Positions 10,427-19,924 are shown, counted from the first letter of the stretch. The stretch is 64,000 nt of DNA from Halomonas citrativorans (GCF_900163645.1 NZ_FUKM01000048.1:124001-188000), one strand, 5' to 3'. Notes: generated by a model from the sequence alone, not told the origin. Numbers and translations are program-made.

Positions 10427-10891
10427 TTAATTACTCGCCATATTGGATACAAATTGCTGGATTAGTTCTTCAAGCACCAGCGCAGACTGGGTATCGCGAA
10501 TGGTATCGCCATCTTCAAGCACTTCAGGGGCGCCACCCACACTTAAGCCAATATACTGCTCGCCCAACAGGCCAGAGGTTAAAATGGCGGCCGTTGTGTC
10601 CTCGGAGAGCTGCCCTTCCAGGTCATTATTCAGGCGTAGCGTGACCCGAGCGTCAAACCATTCGGTATCTAAATTAATCGACTCCACGCGCCCAACGGTC
10701 ACGCCCGCCATGGTGACTCTAGAGCGCGGCTTTAATCCGCCAATATTGGAGAAATTGGCGTCAAGGTGGAACGTTTCAGAAGAGGTAGCAAGGCTTAAAC
10801 CACTGACGCGCAGGCCCAGAAAAATCAGCCCAACGATCCCCGCCAGCATAAATAGACCCACGCCAAATTCCATCGTTTTACTGCGCTTCAT
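10427..10891 (-). CDS. mlaD: MCE-domain lipid transport protein MlaD
   Basis: MlaD forms a hexameric MCE ring anchored in the inner membrane that binds and passes phospholipids. The start at 10891 (MKRSKTMEFGVGLFMLAG) has GGTGGAG 7 nt upstream and gives 154 residues, matching the family. A single N-terminal helix covers about 7-27, then the MCE domain runs from about 38 to 115 with RVTMAGVTVGRVESI and the LLGEQYIGL motif, which corresponds to the pore loop. Confidence 0.95.
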   Translation of the reverse strand: MKRSKTMEFGVGLFMLAGIVGLIFLGLRVSGLSLATSSETFHLDANFSNIGGLKPRSRVTMAGVTVGRVESINLDTEWFDARVTLRLNNDLEGQLSEDTTAAILTSGLLGEQYIGLSVGGAPEVLEDGDTIRDTQSALVLEELIQQFVSNMASN

Positions 10892-10907
10892 GAAATCACT
10901 CCACCTA

Positions 10908-11708
10908 TTAAAGGCCACCGAACATTACGGCGGTTAATACAAAATCAAGCCCCAATACTGCAAGCGATGAATAAACGACTGTGCGCGTTGTGGCCCGCGA
11001 AATTCCTTCAGACGTCGGCATTAAGTCATAGCCTTGAAACACCGCAATCCAGGTAACAACGACGGCAAAGACAAGACTCTTGATGATGCCGTTACCCACA
11101 TCGCCGATAAACGATACGCTGGCCTGCATGTTGCTCCAGTAAGAGCCTTCAAAAACGCCAAGCCACTCCACACCGACCAGATAGCCACCCCAAATACCCA
11201 CGACGCTAAAGCCAACCGTCAGAATGGGAAGCGAAACGAACCCGGCCCAGAGCCTAGGCGCAATAATTCTACGTAGTGGATCTACGCCTATCATTTCCAT
11301 ACTGGTTAGCTGCTCGGTGGCTTTCATTAAGCCAATCTCTGCGGTGAGTGCCGACCCTGCACGCCCGGCGAACAGCAACGCAGCAACAACCGGTGCCAAT
11401 TCCCGCAGCAAGGAAAGCGCAACCATTTGCCCTAATGCCTGCTCCGCGCCAAAGTCGACCAAGATAGTGTAGCCCTGCAGCGCCAGCACCATGCCAATAA
11501 AAAGTCCCGACACGACCACAATCGCCAGCGAGAGCACGCCCACAAAATGCATTTGACGCAGCCAGAGGCTCCATCCTTCACGAGACGGAACGCCGACCGC
11601 TGACTGGCCAAGAAATAGCCCGGCACGGCCCAGCGCTTCCATTACATCGCACCCTTTACGCCCCCAACGGGCGATATAGCCGATGCCTTGTTCAAATTTC
11701 GACTGCAT
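10908..11708 (-). CDS. mlaE: Phospholipid ABC transporter permease MlaE
   Basis: MlaE is the membrane-spanning permease of the Mla ABC transporter. The 266-residue protein has several hydrophobic helices, the conserved [21 protein letters not shown] segment (interface with the ATPase), and the [22 protein letters not shown] motif that defines the MlaE/TRIC-like permease family. Its ATG overlaps the mlaF stop by one base (TAATG), so the two are probably translationally coupled. Confidence 0.96.
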   Translation of the reverse strand: MQSKFEQGIGYIARWGRKGCDVMEALGRAGLFLGQSAVGVPSREGWSLWLRQMHFVGVLSLAIVVVSGLFIGMVLALQGYTILVDFGAEQALGQMVALSLLRELAPVVAALLFAGRAGSALTAEIGLMKATEQLTSMEMIGVDPLRRIIAPRLWAGFVSLPILTVGFSVVGIWGGYLVGVEWLGVFEGSYWSNMQASVSFIGDVGNGIIKSLVFAVVVTWIAVFQGYDLMPTSEGISRATTRTVVYSSLAVLGLDFVLTAVMFGGL

Positions 11709-12547
11709 TACCCTGCCCTTGTCGCGGTAACGGGGCCAAGAATATCGCTATACAGCGTCTCGGCGGGATAGTGGAACGGCACGGGGCCATCTGGCTCGCC
11801 ATGAACGAACTGGCTAACGCGTGGGTCCTGGTTGGCATTTAGCGCTTGCGGCGTTCCCTCAGCGACGACCTGACCATCAGCGAGAAGGTAGAGATAATCG
11901 GCGATGCTTAACGTCTCTTTAATATCGTGAGAAACCACCACCGAGGTAAGCTCTAGTGCCTGGTTAAGCCGTTTAATCAACTGCACCAGTACGCCCATGG
12001 AAATAGGATCCTGACCGACAAAAGGCTCATCATACAAAATAAGTTCGGGGTCTAACGCTATTGCCCGGGCCAGCGCCACGCGCCTGGCCATACCGCCCGA
12101 AAGTTCTGCAGGTGTTAGATGACGAGCGCCGCGCAGCCCTACCGCCTGAAGCTTCAGCAATACCAGATCTCGAATCATGGCATCGGGCAGGTCGGTATGG
12201 ACACGCAAGGGAAAAGCGACGTTCTCAAACACATCCAAGTCAGAAAACAGAGCGCCGCTTTGAAACAGCATGCCCATACGCTTACGCAATGCAAACAACG
12301 CTTTTCGCGACAGCCGATGAACATCCTGGCCATCCACGATAATACGTCCACGATCCGGCGTTAACTGACCGCCAATGAGTTTTAGCAAGGTTGTCTTGCC
12401 GGTGCCGCTAGGCCCCATAATGGCGGTGACGTTACCCTGAGGGATAATCATGCTGATTCCACGAAAGATCTCATGGCTCCCACGTGAAAAATGCACGTCT
12501 TCAATTTCGATGAAGGGAACGTCTGTCATGGGTTGGTTGACTCCCAT
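11708..12547 (-). CDS. mlaF: Phospholipid ABC transporter ATPase MlaF
   Basis: MlaF powers lipid movement by the Mla complex. The 279-residue protein shows Walker [10 protein letters not shown] (about 45-53), Q-loop LFQSGALF, signature [14 protein letters not shown] (from about 149), Walker B LILYDEPF (about 169-176) and H-loop SHDIKE. The MlaF-specific C-terminal extension that contacts the neighbouring subunit appears present. Two starts are possible: ATG 12547, or ATG 12529 ([12 protein letters not shown]) with GGGAG 11 nt upstream. It is first in mlaFEDCB-ibaG-murA-hisG-hisD and divergent from kdsD. Confidence 0.95.
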   Translation of the reverse strand: MGVNQPMTDVPFIEIEDVHFSRGSHEIFRGISMIIPQGNVTAIMGPSGTGKTTLLKLIGGQLTPDRGRIIVDGQDVHRLSRKALFALRKRMGMLFQSGALFSDLDVFENVAFPLRVHTDLPDAMIRDLVLLKLQAVGLRGARHLTPAELSGGMARRVALARAIALDPELILYDEPFVGQDPISMGVLVQLIKRLNQALELTSVVVSHDIKETLSIADYLYLLADGQVVAEGTPQALNANQDPRVSQFVHGEPDGPVPFHYPAETLYSDILGPVTATRAG

Positions 12548-12779
12548 TGTTACTTAATAGTAGCGGGTGCGTTTATCGACTGGATTATTCTACCGTTTAA
12601 AAACAGCGTTTTCTAAATATTCTCGAACATCAAGCCTGGTTTCAATGGCACTTATGGCAAGGCGTGTGTTCCAACACACCCTAAAAACCCTTTAAAGCGC
12701 TATGCTTATAGATGCTCGCTAAATGGTATTCTTGTCAGTTAATCGCACTACGTTTGCACTATGCTCCTATTAAAACGAG

Positions 12780-13772
12780 ATGTTCATGCCCCAGCCCTCA
12801 TCCACTTTTAGCCCGTTGCGTGAAAGCGCTCTACGCACGCTGCAAATAGAACAAGCCGCCATTGGCGGCCTTCAAGGCAAGCTTGATGAAAGCTTCGACC
12901 GTGCATGTGAATTGATGCTGGCGTGTCAGGGCCGGGTCGTCGTTACTGGAATGGGCAAGTCTGGCCATATAGCAGGAAAGCTGGCCGCCACGCTTGCCAG
13001 TACCGGCACACCTGCTTTTTTTGTTCATCCTGGTGAAGCTAGCCACGGCGACCTGGGGATGATTACTCGCAACGACGTGGTCCTGGCGCTGTCAAACTCC
13101 GGCGAAACCGCCGAAGTGACTGCGCTACTGCCCCTCTTAAAACGGCTAGGCACACCGCTGATTAGCATGACGGGCCGCCCTGGCTCAACGCTTGCCAAAC
13201 ATGCGGACGCTCACTTGGACAGCGGTGTTGAGCGCGAAGCGTGCCCGCTGGACCTGGCCCCCACAAGCTCCACGACGGCCGCTCTTGCCTTGGGCGACGC
13301 GCTTGCCGTTGCACTGCTAGAAGCACGCGGATTTACCGCTGATGACTTTGCCTTATCGCATCCCGGTGGCAGCTTGGGAAAACGACTTCTATTGCGCGTT
13401 AAGGACCTTATGCATAGCGGCACACGCTTGCCGCAGATAGCACTAGGCAGCCCGCTGCGTGATGCGCTCTTGGAGATTACCCGCCAAGGGTTGGGATTTA
13501 CCTGTGTTGTCGACAGCGAAGGACGACTTGCAGGTGTTTATACCGATGGCGATTTACGCCGCACCCTCGACCAGTTTCATGATCTGCGTGAAGTAACCGT
13601 GGACGATGTAATGACCCGACCCGGCAAACGCATTGGCCCCGACCTACTGGCTGCCGAAGCGGTGCGCATCATGGAAGATAGCCGTATTACTGCGCTAGCA
13701 GTCGTCGATGACGAACAGCGGCCCATCGGGGCGCTCCATATGCATGACTTGCTTGCCAGCGGCGTTATCTAA
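12780..13772 (+). CDS. kdsD: D-arabinose 5-phosphate isomerase
   Basis: KdsD interconverts ribulose 5-phosphate and arabinose 5-phosphate, the first step toward KDO for LPS. The 330-residue protein has an N-terminal SIS domain (VVTGMGKSGHIAGKLAATLAS near 48-68, then SNSGETAE near 104) and the conserved HPGGSLGKRLL, followed by two CBS domains (about 208-330). A second in-frame ATG at 12786 fits the GAG SD slightly better. It heads the kds-lpt-rpoN-pts cluster and is divergent from mlaF. Confidence 0.95.
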   Translation: MFMPQPSSTFSPLRESALRTLQIEQAAIGGLQGKLDESFDRACELMLACQGRVVVTGMGKSGHIAGKLAATLASTGTPAFFVHPGEASHGDLGMITRNDVVLALSNSGETAEVTALLPLLKRLGTPLISMTGRPGSTLAKHADAHLDSGVEREACPLDLAPTSSTTAALALGDALAVALLEARGFTADDFALSHPGGSLGKRLLLRVKDLMHSGTRLPQIALGSPLRDALLEITRQGLGFTCVVDSEGRLAGVYTDGDLRRTLDQFHDLREVTVDDVMTRPGKRIGPDLLAAEAVRIMEDSRITALAVVDDEQRPIGALHMHDLLASGVI

Positions 13773-13808
13773 CCATTTTACCAAACAGTTTACTGACAAG
13801 GAGTCTCT

Positions 13809-14351
13809 ATGGCCCTCCCCACTGCGCTACTTGACCCGCTTCGCCGTGTGCGACTACTTGCCCTCGATGTTGACGGCGTGCTCACCGATGGACGGCTTTA
13901 CTTTCAGACCGACGGTATCGAGATCAAAGCCTTCCATACACAAGACGGCCATGGCTTAAAGCTGCTTAAACGTGCAGGCATTCATGTGGCGTTAATTACA
14001 GGCCGCGACTCCCCCATGGTGAGCCAGCGTGCTGCGGCGCTGGGAATTAACCTTGTCCATCAGGGCTGCGAAGATAAGCTCACGACCTTGAAAGCGCTGT
14101 GCGAGCGCCTCAACCTGAACCTAAGCCAAGTGGCTTACTGCGGCGATGACTTGCCTGATCTTGCGCCTATCAAACGCGCAGGCGTTGGCATTACGGTACC
14201 CAACGCACCAGATTACATGCATACCCATGCCGACTGGATTACCGACCGCTTGGGTGGCCACGGCGCCGTACGTGAAATTTGCGATACATTGCTTGAAGCC
14301 CAGGGTCACTGGAGTACGGTTCTCGACACGTATTTGCATGGTCGCGTGTAA
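13809..14351 (+). CDS. kdsC: KDO-8-phosphate phosphatase
   Basis: KdsC is a tetrameric HAD-superfamily phosphatase that removes phosphate from KDO-8-P. Nucleophile Asp20 and acid Asp22 lie in LALDVDGVLTDG; the second motif is ALITGRDS, and the third is CGDDLPDLAPIKRAGVGI. Its 180 residues are the usual length, without a cap domain. AAGGAG lies 5-6 nt before the ATG. It follows kdsD by 36 bp and overlaps lptC by one base. Confidence 0.95.
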   Translation: MALPTALLDPLRRVRLLALDVDGVLTDGRLYFQTDGIEIKAFHTQDGHGLKLLKRAGIHVALITGRDSPMVSQRAAALGINLVHQGCEDKLTTLKALCERLNLNLSQVAYCGDDLPDLAPIKRAGVGITVPNAPDYMHTHADWITDRLGGHGAVREICDTLLEAQGHWSTVLDTYLHGRV

Positions 14352-14923
14352 TGTTTCAAAGCGCCAAGAAACGCATCGGACTAGCGGCTCTGGTGATCGC
14401 TTTAGGGGGGCTACTGGTATGGCTGGACCCACGCGGCCCGGAAGACCGGCCCGTTGACGAAGAAGCGCAGGCTGAAGAGCCTGGCCACGTGCTGGAAAAT
14501 GCCGAAATCACTCTTTTTGGTGAGACAGGGCATATCCAGCAGTCGCTAGCCGCGCCTTTATTGATTTACATACCACAAAGTACCTTGGTCGAAGTCACTC
14601 AGCCCGAAGCAACGCTGTTTGATAGTGACAACCGAGAGTGGCTCGCTAACGCCAACGAAGGTGTTCTGAACACGGCCACCCAAGCGCTAACGCTGTCTGG
14701 TGATGCGCGGCTTCTGGCACCTACAGAAGGCTGGCAGCTTGATACTGAGTTATTACGTTATGATGGGGTAGCGCGTCATGTCTGGAGCGAGGCGCCCGCC
14801 GTGTTTCAGCAGCCACCCCAACGAATGAGCGCATCACGTATGGATGTTTGGCTTGATGATAGCCAGGTCCGATTAACCGATAACGTTCGCGGTCATCACC
14901 CCCCCGCAACACAAAATCCTTAG
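14351..14923 (+). CDS. lptC: LPS export protein LptC
   Basis: LptC is a bitopic inner-membrane protein that passes LPS from LptB2FG to the periplasmic bridge LptA. The 190-residue product has one N-terminal helix (about 8-25, LAALVIALGGLLVWL) and then a beta-jellyroll region, with characteristic stretches such as NAEITLFGETGHIQQSLAAP. Its ATG overlaps the kdsC stop (TAATG). Low sequence conservation is normal; position between kdsC and lptA supports the call. Confidence 0.9.
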   Translation: MFQSAKKRIGLAALVIALGGLLVWLDPRGPEDRPVDEEAQAEEPGHVLENAEITLFGETGHIQQSLAAPLLIYIPQSTLVEVTQPEATLFDSDNREWLANANEGVLNTATQALTLSGDARLLAPTEGWQLDTELLRYDGVARHVWSEAPAVFQQPPQRMSASRMDVWLDDSQVRLTDNVRGHHPPATQNP

Positions 14924-14931
14924 GAGTCGCT

Positions 14932-15423
14932 ATGAACGCTTTTATTCGCACCGCGCTTTTCGCCCTTGCGGTGCCGCTATCGGCAGCGGCCCAGACAAGC
15001 CAAGCCCCTATTGAAGTAGAAGCCGACCAGTTAGACCTTGATCAGCGTGCGGGCACTGCCGTTTATTCAGGCGATGTCAATATTCGCCAAGGCAACATGC
15101 AGCTACGTGGTGATCGCGTTGAAATTATCCGTAACGACGCGGGTGAGCTTTCTCGCGCTATTGCCACCGGTGAGCGCGCCTATCTACGCAATCAACTCGA
15201 TGATCAGGATGAGCCGATGGAAGGATGGGCGCGCCGTGTGGTTTATCACGTAGCAGAGCGGCGTGTAGAGCTTATTGACCAGGCCGAGCTGACCCAAGCG
15301 GGCGATCAGTTTACCGGTGGCCGCCTGGAATACTTCATTGACCGCGAAGTGGTGCAGGCACGCTCCGATGTAAGTGGTAGCGAGCCGCAGCGTATTCGTA
15401 TGACGCTTCAGCCAGCGCAATAG
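14932..15423 (+). CDS. lptA: LPS transport periplasmic protein LptA
   Basis: LptA oligomerises into the periplasmic bridge carrying LPS to LptDE. The 163-residue precursor has a signal peptide (MNAFIRTALFALAVPLSAAAQ, cut after about residue 20). It is followed by the OstA/LptA pattern IEVEADQLDLDQRAGTAVYSG and repeated beta-strand segments such as VNIRQGNMQLRGDRVEI. TAGGAG lies ahead of the ATG, 8 bp after lptC. Confidence 0.93.
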   Translation: MNAFIRTALFALAVPLSAAAQTSQAPIEVEADQLDLDQRAGTAVYSGDVNIRQGNMQLRGDRVEIIRNDAGELSRAIATGERAYLRNQLDDQDEPMEGWARRVVYHVAERRVELIDQAELTQAGDQFTGGRLEYFIDREVVQARSDVSGSEPQRIRMTLQPAQ

Positions 15424-15432
15424 GAGTCAATC

Positions 15433-16182
15433 ATGTCTATTGCGGAAGCACCGCCCATAAAAACCCTTTACGCCAATCACTTGGCAAAAAGTTATAAACG
15501 CCGCCGCGTGGTTAAAGACATTAGCCTGGAGATTGCTCAAGGCAGCGTGGTAGGCCTGCTCGGCCCTAACGGCGCAGGTAAAACCACGTCGTTTTATATG
15601 ATTGTGGGCCTGGTGAAGTCTGATGCGGGTACGGTGCGTATCGACGAGCAAGACTTAACCCGCGTCCCCATGCACGAACGCGCGATGGCCGGCATTGGCT
15701 ATCTACCCCAGGAAGCGTCTATTTTCCGTAAACTATCGGTTGCGGATAACATTATGGCGATTCTGGAAACCCGCAAAGATCTGGACAGGGCAGGACGAGA
15801 GCAGCGGCTTGAGGCCCTACTTGACGACTTTCATATTACCCACATCCGTGACAGCTTGGGCATGAGCCTTTCCGGCGGCGAGCGGCGACGCGTCGAAATT
15901 GCCCGTTCCTTGGCCACTGAGCCCGCGTTTATCTTGCTGGATGAGCCATTTGCAGGTGTCGATCCCATCTCGGTTGGTGAAATCAAGAGCATTATTCGTG
16001 CTTTAAAACAGCGCCACATTGGCGTGCTAATTACCGACCATAACGTCCGAGAAACACTGGATATTTGCGATATCGCCTATATTGTCGGTGACGGCCATAT
16101 CATTGCCGGTGGCAGCCCTCAGACTATCCTTGATAACCAAAAAGTGAGGGAGGTTTACCTGGGTGCTGATTTTCGCTTATAA
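15433..16182 (+). CDS. lptB: LPS export ABC transporter ATPase LptB
   Basis: LptB dimerises and drives LPS extraction by LptFG. The 249-residue protein has Walker A GPNGAGKT (44-51), Q-loop [14 protein letters not shown], signature [16 protein letters not shown], Walker [16 protein letters not shown] and switch His in [10 protein letters not shown]. GTMAGLLxSD-type variation is absent, so this is a standard LptB. It is preceded by TAGGAG and followed by a 123-bp gap that holds a sigma-54 promoter for rpoN. Confidence 0.97.
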   Translation: MSIAEAPPIKTLYANHLAKSYKRRRVVKDISLEIAQGSVVGLLGPNGAGKTTSFYMIVGLVKSDAGTVRIDEQDLTRVPMHERAMAGIGYLPQEASIFRKLSVADNIMAILETRKDLDRAGREQRLEALLDDFHITHIRDSLGMSLSGGERRRVEIARSLATEPAFILLDEPFAGVDPISVGEIKSIIRALKQRHIGVLITDHNVRETLDICDIAYIVGDGHIIAGGSPQTILDNQKVREVYLGADFRL

Positions 16183-16229
16183 GTTTAATTTCACCGCTAA
16201 ACAGTGATCTGCAGTAAAAAATTTATCAG

Positions 16230-16245
16230 TGGCATGCTTATTGCA
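16230..16245 (+). promoter_or_regulatory. Sigma-54 (-24/-12) promoter upstream of rpoN
   Basis: TGGCATG-N4-TTGCA matches the sigma-54 consensus TGGCAY-R-N4-TTGCW, with exactly 10 bases between the invariant GG (-24) and GC (-12). It faces rpoN, predicts a start near 16256, and gives a leader of about 50 nt. Upstream activator sites for an enhancer-binding protein could not be identified by eye. Confidence 0.7.
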
Positions 16246-16305
16246 CTTGCACAACAACATGACTCGCACTAGGGTGAAGCTTTCCGATTAACGAGTGGTT
16301 CTCAG

Positions 16306-17718
16306 ATGGTCATGAAAGCTTCTCTCCAATTGCGTATCGGTACGCAGCTGACCATGACACCTCAGCTGCAGCAAGCGATTGCACTGCTACAGCTATCGAC
16401 ATTGGATCTACGTCAGGAAATTCAGCAGGCGCTGGATGCCAATCCAATGCTGGAGCAGGAAGATGAGTTCGGCGAGCAGGCGGCCGTCGAAACACCCGAC
16501 GAGGAGTGGTCAGAAAGTATCCCCGAGGAACTGTCTGTCGATAGCGACTGGTCGGATACTTACCAGGACATGGGCAGCACTGGCAGTAGCGAAGGCCCCG
16601 ATTTTGAGCGCCAGGCCGCCGGACAAAGCCTGCATGGACATCTCCTTTGGCAACTGGCGATGACCGACTTTACGGCTCGTGAGCAGCTAATCGCCGAAAG
16701 CCTGATTGATGCGCTAGATGCCAATGGCTACCTGATGCAGCCGCTCAACGATATCCGCGATGGGCTACGTGCCCAGGATATCGAAGGCCTTAGCCAGCGA
16801 GAGATGGAAACCATTCTGATGCGTTTACAGCAGTTCGAGCCAACGGGCGTCTTCGCCCGAGACTTGCGCGAGTGCTTGATGCTTCAGTTAGCAACGCTCC
16901 CCGACGACACTCCCCTGCTCGTTCCGGCGCGCCGATTGGTACGCCAGTTTCTTGAAGCTCTCGGCAAAAATGACATGCGCCTATTAAAGCGCCGCCTAAG
17001 CCTGGACGATGAGCAGCTAGACGATGTGATCGGTCTGATCCGAAGCCTGGACCCTCGCCCCGGCAGTGCTTATGGCGTCACCGACGATAGCTACATCACA
17101 CCCGACTTGGTTGTACGTCATGATAATGAAGGCTGGCACCTGGAGCTTAACCCTGAAGCCCTGCCCCGGCTACGTATCCAGCCCGACTACGCCAGCTTAA
17201 TCAAGCGTGCAGACAAGAGTCAGGATAACCAGTTTTTAAAAGAACACTTACAAGAAGCGCGCTGGTTAATCAAAAGTCTGTCCAGCCGCAACGATACGCT
17301 TCTACGCGTAGGACGCGAGATTATCACTCGCCAAATCGGCTTTTTAGAGCACGGCGAAGAAGCGATGAAGCCTTTGATTCTTGCCGATATTGCCGAGGCG
17401 GTTGAGATGCACGAATCAACCATTTCTCGGGTCACCACACAAAAATATATCCATACCCCACGGGGCGTATTCGAACTTAAATACTTTTTCTCAAGCCAAA
17501 TTAGCGGGCAGGATGGCGGAGACAGCCACTCAAGCACCGCGATTCGCGCCCGGCTTAAAAAGTTGATTCAAGGTGAGCCTCCCGGCAAACCTCTTTCGGA
17601 CAGTCGTTTAGTGACATTACTGGAAGATGGCGGCATCACAGTGGCACGCCGTACGGTGGCGAAATATCGTGAGTCGCTGGGCATTCCCTCATCAAGTGAA
17701 CGTCGTCGTTTGCGTTAG
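16306..17718 (+). CDS. rpoN: RNA polymerase sigma-54 factor
   Basis: RpoN directs RNA polymerase to -24/-12 promoters and needs AAA+ activators; it typically controls nitrogen assimilation, motility and other functions. The 470-residue protein has the Q-rich N-terminal region I (LQLRIGTQLTMTPQLQQAIALLQLS), an acidic region II (about 50-110), the core-binding and HTH regions, and the C-terminal RpoN box ARRTVAKYRE at 447-456, which contacts the -24 element. The ATG at 16312 (MKASLQLR) is equally plausible on family alignment. A sigma-54 promoter match sits directly upstream, suggesting self-control. Confidence 0.97.
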   Translation: MVMKASLQLRIGTQLTMTPQLQQAIALLQLSTLDLRQEIQQALDANPMLEQEDEFGEQAAVETPDEEWSESIPEELSVDSDWSDTYQDMGSTGSSEGPDFERQAAGQSLHGHLLWQLAMTDFTAREQLIAESLIDALDANGYLMQPLNDIRDGLRAQDIEGLSQREMETILMRLQQFEPTGVFARDLRECLMLQLATLPDDTPLLVPARRLVRQFLEALGKNDMRLLKRRLSLDDEQLDDVIGLIRSLDPRPGSAYGVTDDSYITPDLVVRHDNEGWHLELNPEALPRLRIQPDYASLIKRADKSQDNQFLKEHLQEARWLIKSLSSRNDTLLRVGREIITRQIGFLEHGEEAMKPLILADIAEAVEMHESTISRVTTQKYIHTPRGVFELKYFFSSQISGQDGGDSHSSTAIRARLKKLIQGEPPGKPLSDSRLVTLLEDGGITVARRTVAKYRESLGIPSSSERRRLR

Positions 17719-17755
17719 TCGTTACAAGAGAAATGGCAAAACTCGCGACAAGGGC

Positions 17756-17783
17756 TTTGCAACACAGCAAAAAGGGTTACAAT
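17756..17783 (+). promoter_or_regulatory. Sigma-70-type promoter of hpf-ptsN
   Basis: TTTGCA (17756-17761) and TACAAT (17778-17783) are spaced by 16 bp in the rpoN-hpf gap, about 35 bp before the hpf start. This could allow hpf-ptsN-rapZ-npr to be transcribed apart from rpoN. Confidence 0.5.
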
Positions 17784-17816
17784 CGAAATTCAGACCGATG
17801 GATAAGGAGCACGTCA

Positions 17817-18125
17817 ATGCAAGTAAACATCACGGGTCATCATGTAGAACTGACTGACGCCTTGCGTGACTACGTTAATGAAAAACTTGAACGCGTCGAA
17901 CGTCATTACGACAACATCACCACGGTACAAGTTACCTTATCTATTGAGAAGGAGCGCCAACATGCCGCGTGCACCCTTCATGCGGCAGGCGCCGATTTAC
18001 ATGCCGACGCCGAAGATGTCGACATGTATGCCGCTATTGACGCCTTAGCAGACAAAATTGATCGTCAACTCGTTAAGCACAAGGAAAAAGCACAAGCTCG
18101 CGCCCAAGGCGCTGGCGTGCGTTAA
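17817..18125 (+). CDS. hpf: Ribosome hibernation promoting factor
   Basis: Hpf binds the 30S decoding centre in stationary phase and promotes 100S ribosome dimers. The start at 17817 (MQVNITGHHVELTDALRDYV) has AAGGAG upstream and gives 102 residues, the short-HPF length; the frame extends upstream, but that part is not conserved. The VTLSIEKERQHAACTLHAAGADLHA strand and the basic C-terminal tail are typical. It sits between rpoN and ptsN as in most gammaproteobacteria. Confidence 0.95.
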   Translation: MQVNITGHHVELTDALRDYVNEKLERVERHYDNITTVQVTLSIEKERQHAACTLHAAGADLHADAEDVDMYAAIDALADKIDRQLVKHKEKAQARAQGAGVR

Positions 18126-18129
18126 TTCA

Positions 18130-18600
18130 ATGACGTTGGAAACCATTCTCCCCCCGGAGCGCGTACTTTACGACGTGCCCGGGGGCAGCAAAAAGCGGGT
18201 GTTGGAGTTTTTCAGCACCTTTATCGCTCAAAATACACCCAGCCTGGATAGTCAGGAAGTTTTCAGCCGACTGATCGGCCGGGAACGTCTTGGCAGCACG
18301 GGGATCGGTAACGGCGTCGCCATACCCCATGCGCGCAGCCCACATTGCGTTACGCCTATTGCGGGTTTTTTAAAATTATCAGAACCTATTGATTTTGATG
18401 CTATTGATGGCGACCCGGTCGACCTCGTCTTTGTGCTGCTTGTTCCCGAAGAGGCTGACGACACGCATTTGTCGCTTTTGGGCCAAGTGGCCACCATTAT
18501 GAATGATGCGAGCACACGCCAGGCGTTACGCAAAACCAGCAGCCAGCGCGATTTACTTGACCTGCTGATGAGCAAGATTCGCGAACAGGCCGCGCCATAA
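18130..18600 (+). CDS. ptsN: Nitrogen-regulatory PTS IIA component (EIIA-Ntr)
   Basis: PtsN is the terminal phosphoacceptor of the PTS-Ntr regulatory chain (PtsP, NPr, PtsN), which adjusts potassium transport, carbon-nitrogen balance and envelope stress responses rather than sugar uptake. The start at 18130, 4 bp after hpf, gives 156 residues. Phosphorylated His67 lies in the conserved GIGNGVAIPHARS. The partners rapZ and npr follow; PtsP (EI-Ntr) is not in the window. Confidence 0.95.
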   Translation: MTLETILPPERVLYDVPGGSKKRVLEFFSTFIAQNTPSLDSQEVFSRLIGRERLGSTGIGNGVAIPHARSPHCVTPIAGFLKLSEPIDFDAIDGDPVDLVFVLLVPEEADDTHLSLLGQVATIMNDASTRQALRKTSSQRDLLDLLMSKIREQAAP

Positions 18601-18666
18601 CACCCATAACGACTAACACATTTTCATGCGTTACCCCTTTTATACGTTCAATCAGAGAGAGCCACT

Positions 18667-19599
18667 ATGCAACTGGTGATTATTAGCGGCCGCTCTGGCT
18701 CTGGCAAGTCAATCGCTTTGCAAGCGCTGGAAGATATTGGCTATTACGCCATTGATAATCTCCCCGCCATGTTGCTTGGTTCTTTGATTGACGAACTCCG
18801 TGACGAGGGTGAGCGCACACATCTAGCGGTCAGTATTGATGCCCGCAACCTGCCAGCGGCGCTTGAGCGCCTTCCCGCACTGCTTGAAGAGCTGCGCGCG
18901 CGGCCTATAGATTGTCAGGTTATCTATCTAACCACCGATTCGCGTATTTTACTGGAGCGCTATTCCGCCACACGGCGACGTCATCCGTTAACGCGCAACA
19001 GTGATATGACGCTTGAAGAGGCGATAGAGAAAGAGGAAGAGACGCTCAACGAAATACGTGACTTGGCCGACCTGCGGATTGATACATCACGCTTATCGGT
19101 CCATGACCTACGTCGGCGCATTTCAGACCAGGTAGCCCACCAGCGCAAGGACCAGCTAACACTCACCTTTGAGTCATTCGGCTACAAACGTGGCGTGCCC
19201 ATGGATGCAGATTTAGTCTTTGATGTACGCTGCCTGCCCAACCCTTATTGGGACCCAACGCTGCGCCAATACACAGGACGTGATGCCACGATTATTGCGT
19301 TTCTGCGCGGCTACCCGATTGTCGAAGAGATGAGCCATGATATTCAGGCAATGCTTGAGCGCTGGCTGCCTGCTTACCAAAATAGTCAGCGCAGCTATAT
19401 GACGGTAGCTATTGGCTGTACCGGCGGGCAACACCGCTCTGTGTATATTGCCGAACAGCTGGCGCAAAAGTTGGCACCTCTAATCGGCGAAGTCCAGTTG
19501 CGTCACCGAGAATTGGAACTGCAATACACGCTACGAGGAACCCGGGCAGAGCCACCGACGGCTTCTCCATTTTCCGAGCAGACGCCCAGCCCTACGTAG
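18667..19599 (+). CDS. rapZ: RNase adapter protein RapZ
   Basis: In E. coli RapZ binds GlcN6P and the small RNAs GlmY/GlmZ and presents GlmZ to RNase E, tuning GlmS and so amino-sugar supply for the envelope. The 310-residue protein has the N-terminal P-loop GRSGSGKS (8-15) and the conserved C-terminal part with DVRCLPNPYW and the AIGCTGGQHRSVY motif, which holds residues needed for RNA or sugar-phosphate binding. It is longer than E. coli RapZ (284), mainly at the C-terminus. Whether GlmY/GlmZ homologues exist here is not shown by the window. Confidence 0.95.
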   Translation: MQLVIISGRSGSGKSIALQALEDIGYYAIDNLPAMLLGSLIDELRDEGERTHLAVSIDARNLPAALERLPALLEELRARPIDCQVIYLTTDSRILLERYSATRRRHPLTRNSDMTLEEAIEKEEETLNEIRDLADLRIDTSRLSVHDLRRRISDQVAHQRKDQLTLTFESFGYKRGVPMDADLVFDVRCLPNPYWDPTLRQYTGRDATIIAFLRGYPIVEEMSHDIQAMLERWLPAYQNSQRSYMTVAIGCTGGQHRSVYIAEQLAQKLAPLIGEVQLRHRELELQYTLRGTRAEPPTASPFSEQTPSPT

Positions 19600-19644
19600 A
19601 CGCTTACGCCACCTAATGACACCACTCGGAGAAAAGGAACCAGG

Positions 19645-19914
19645 GTGCCAGAGAGAACCTTAACGCTTACCAATCAGCGTGGCCTACATGCCCGCGCCGC
19701 CACAAAGCTGGTTAAGTGCAGCCAGCACTACTCCGCCTGCATACAGGTGTATAAACAGCAGCAAATGGCTGATGCAGCCAACATCATGTCGCTATTGATG
19801 CTGGCCGCCCCCTGCGGCACCCAACTGCGGATTTGTGCAGAAGGAGAGGATGCCGAACAAGCGCTTGATGCAATCCAAGCGCTGTTCGACGCCCGCTTTG
19901 ACGAAGATCAGTAG
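19645..19914 (+). CDS. npr: Phosphocarrier protein NPr (HPr family)
   Basis: NPr carries phosphate from PtsP to PtsN. The 89-residue protein begins at a GTG (MPERTLTLTNQRGLHARAAT); phosphorylated His15 is in RGLHARAAT, and the second HPr signature region reads ANIMSLLMLAAPCGTQL. GGAG lies upstream, though farther from the GTG than usual. It ends the kds-lpt-rpoN-pts cluster, 10 bp from the convergent pmbA. Confidence 0.93.
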   Translation: MPERTLTLTNQRGLHARAATKLVKCSQHYSACIQVYKQQQMADAANIMSLLMLAAPCGTQLRICAEGEDAEQALDAIQALFDARFDEDQ

Positions 19915-19924
19915 TACGGCTTTT

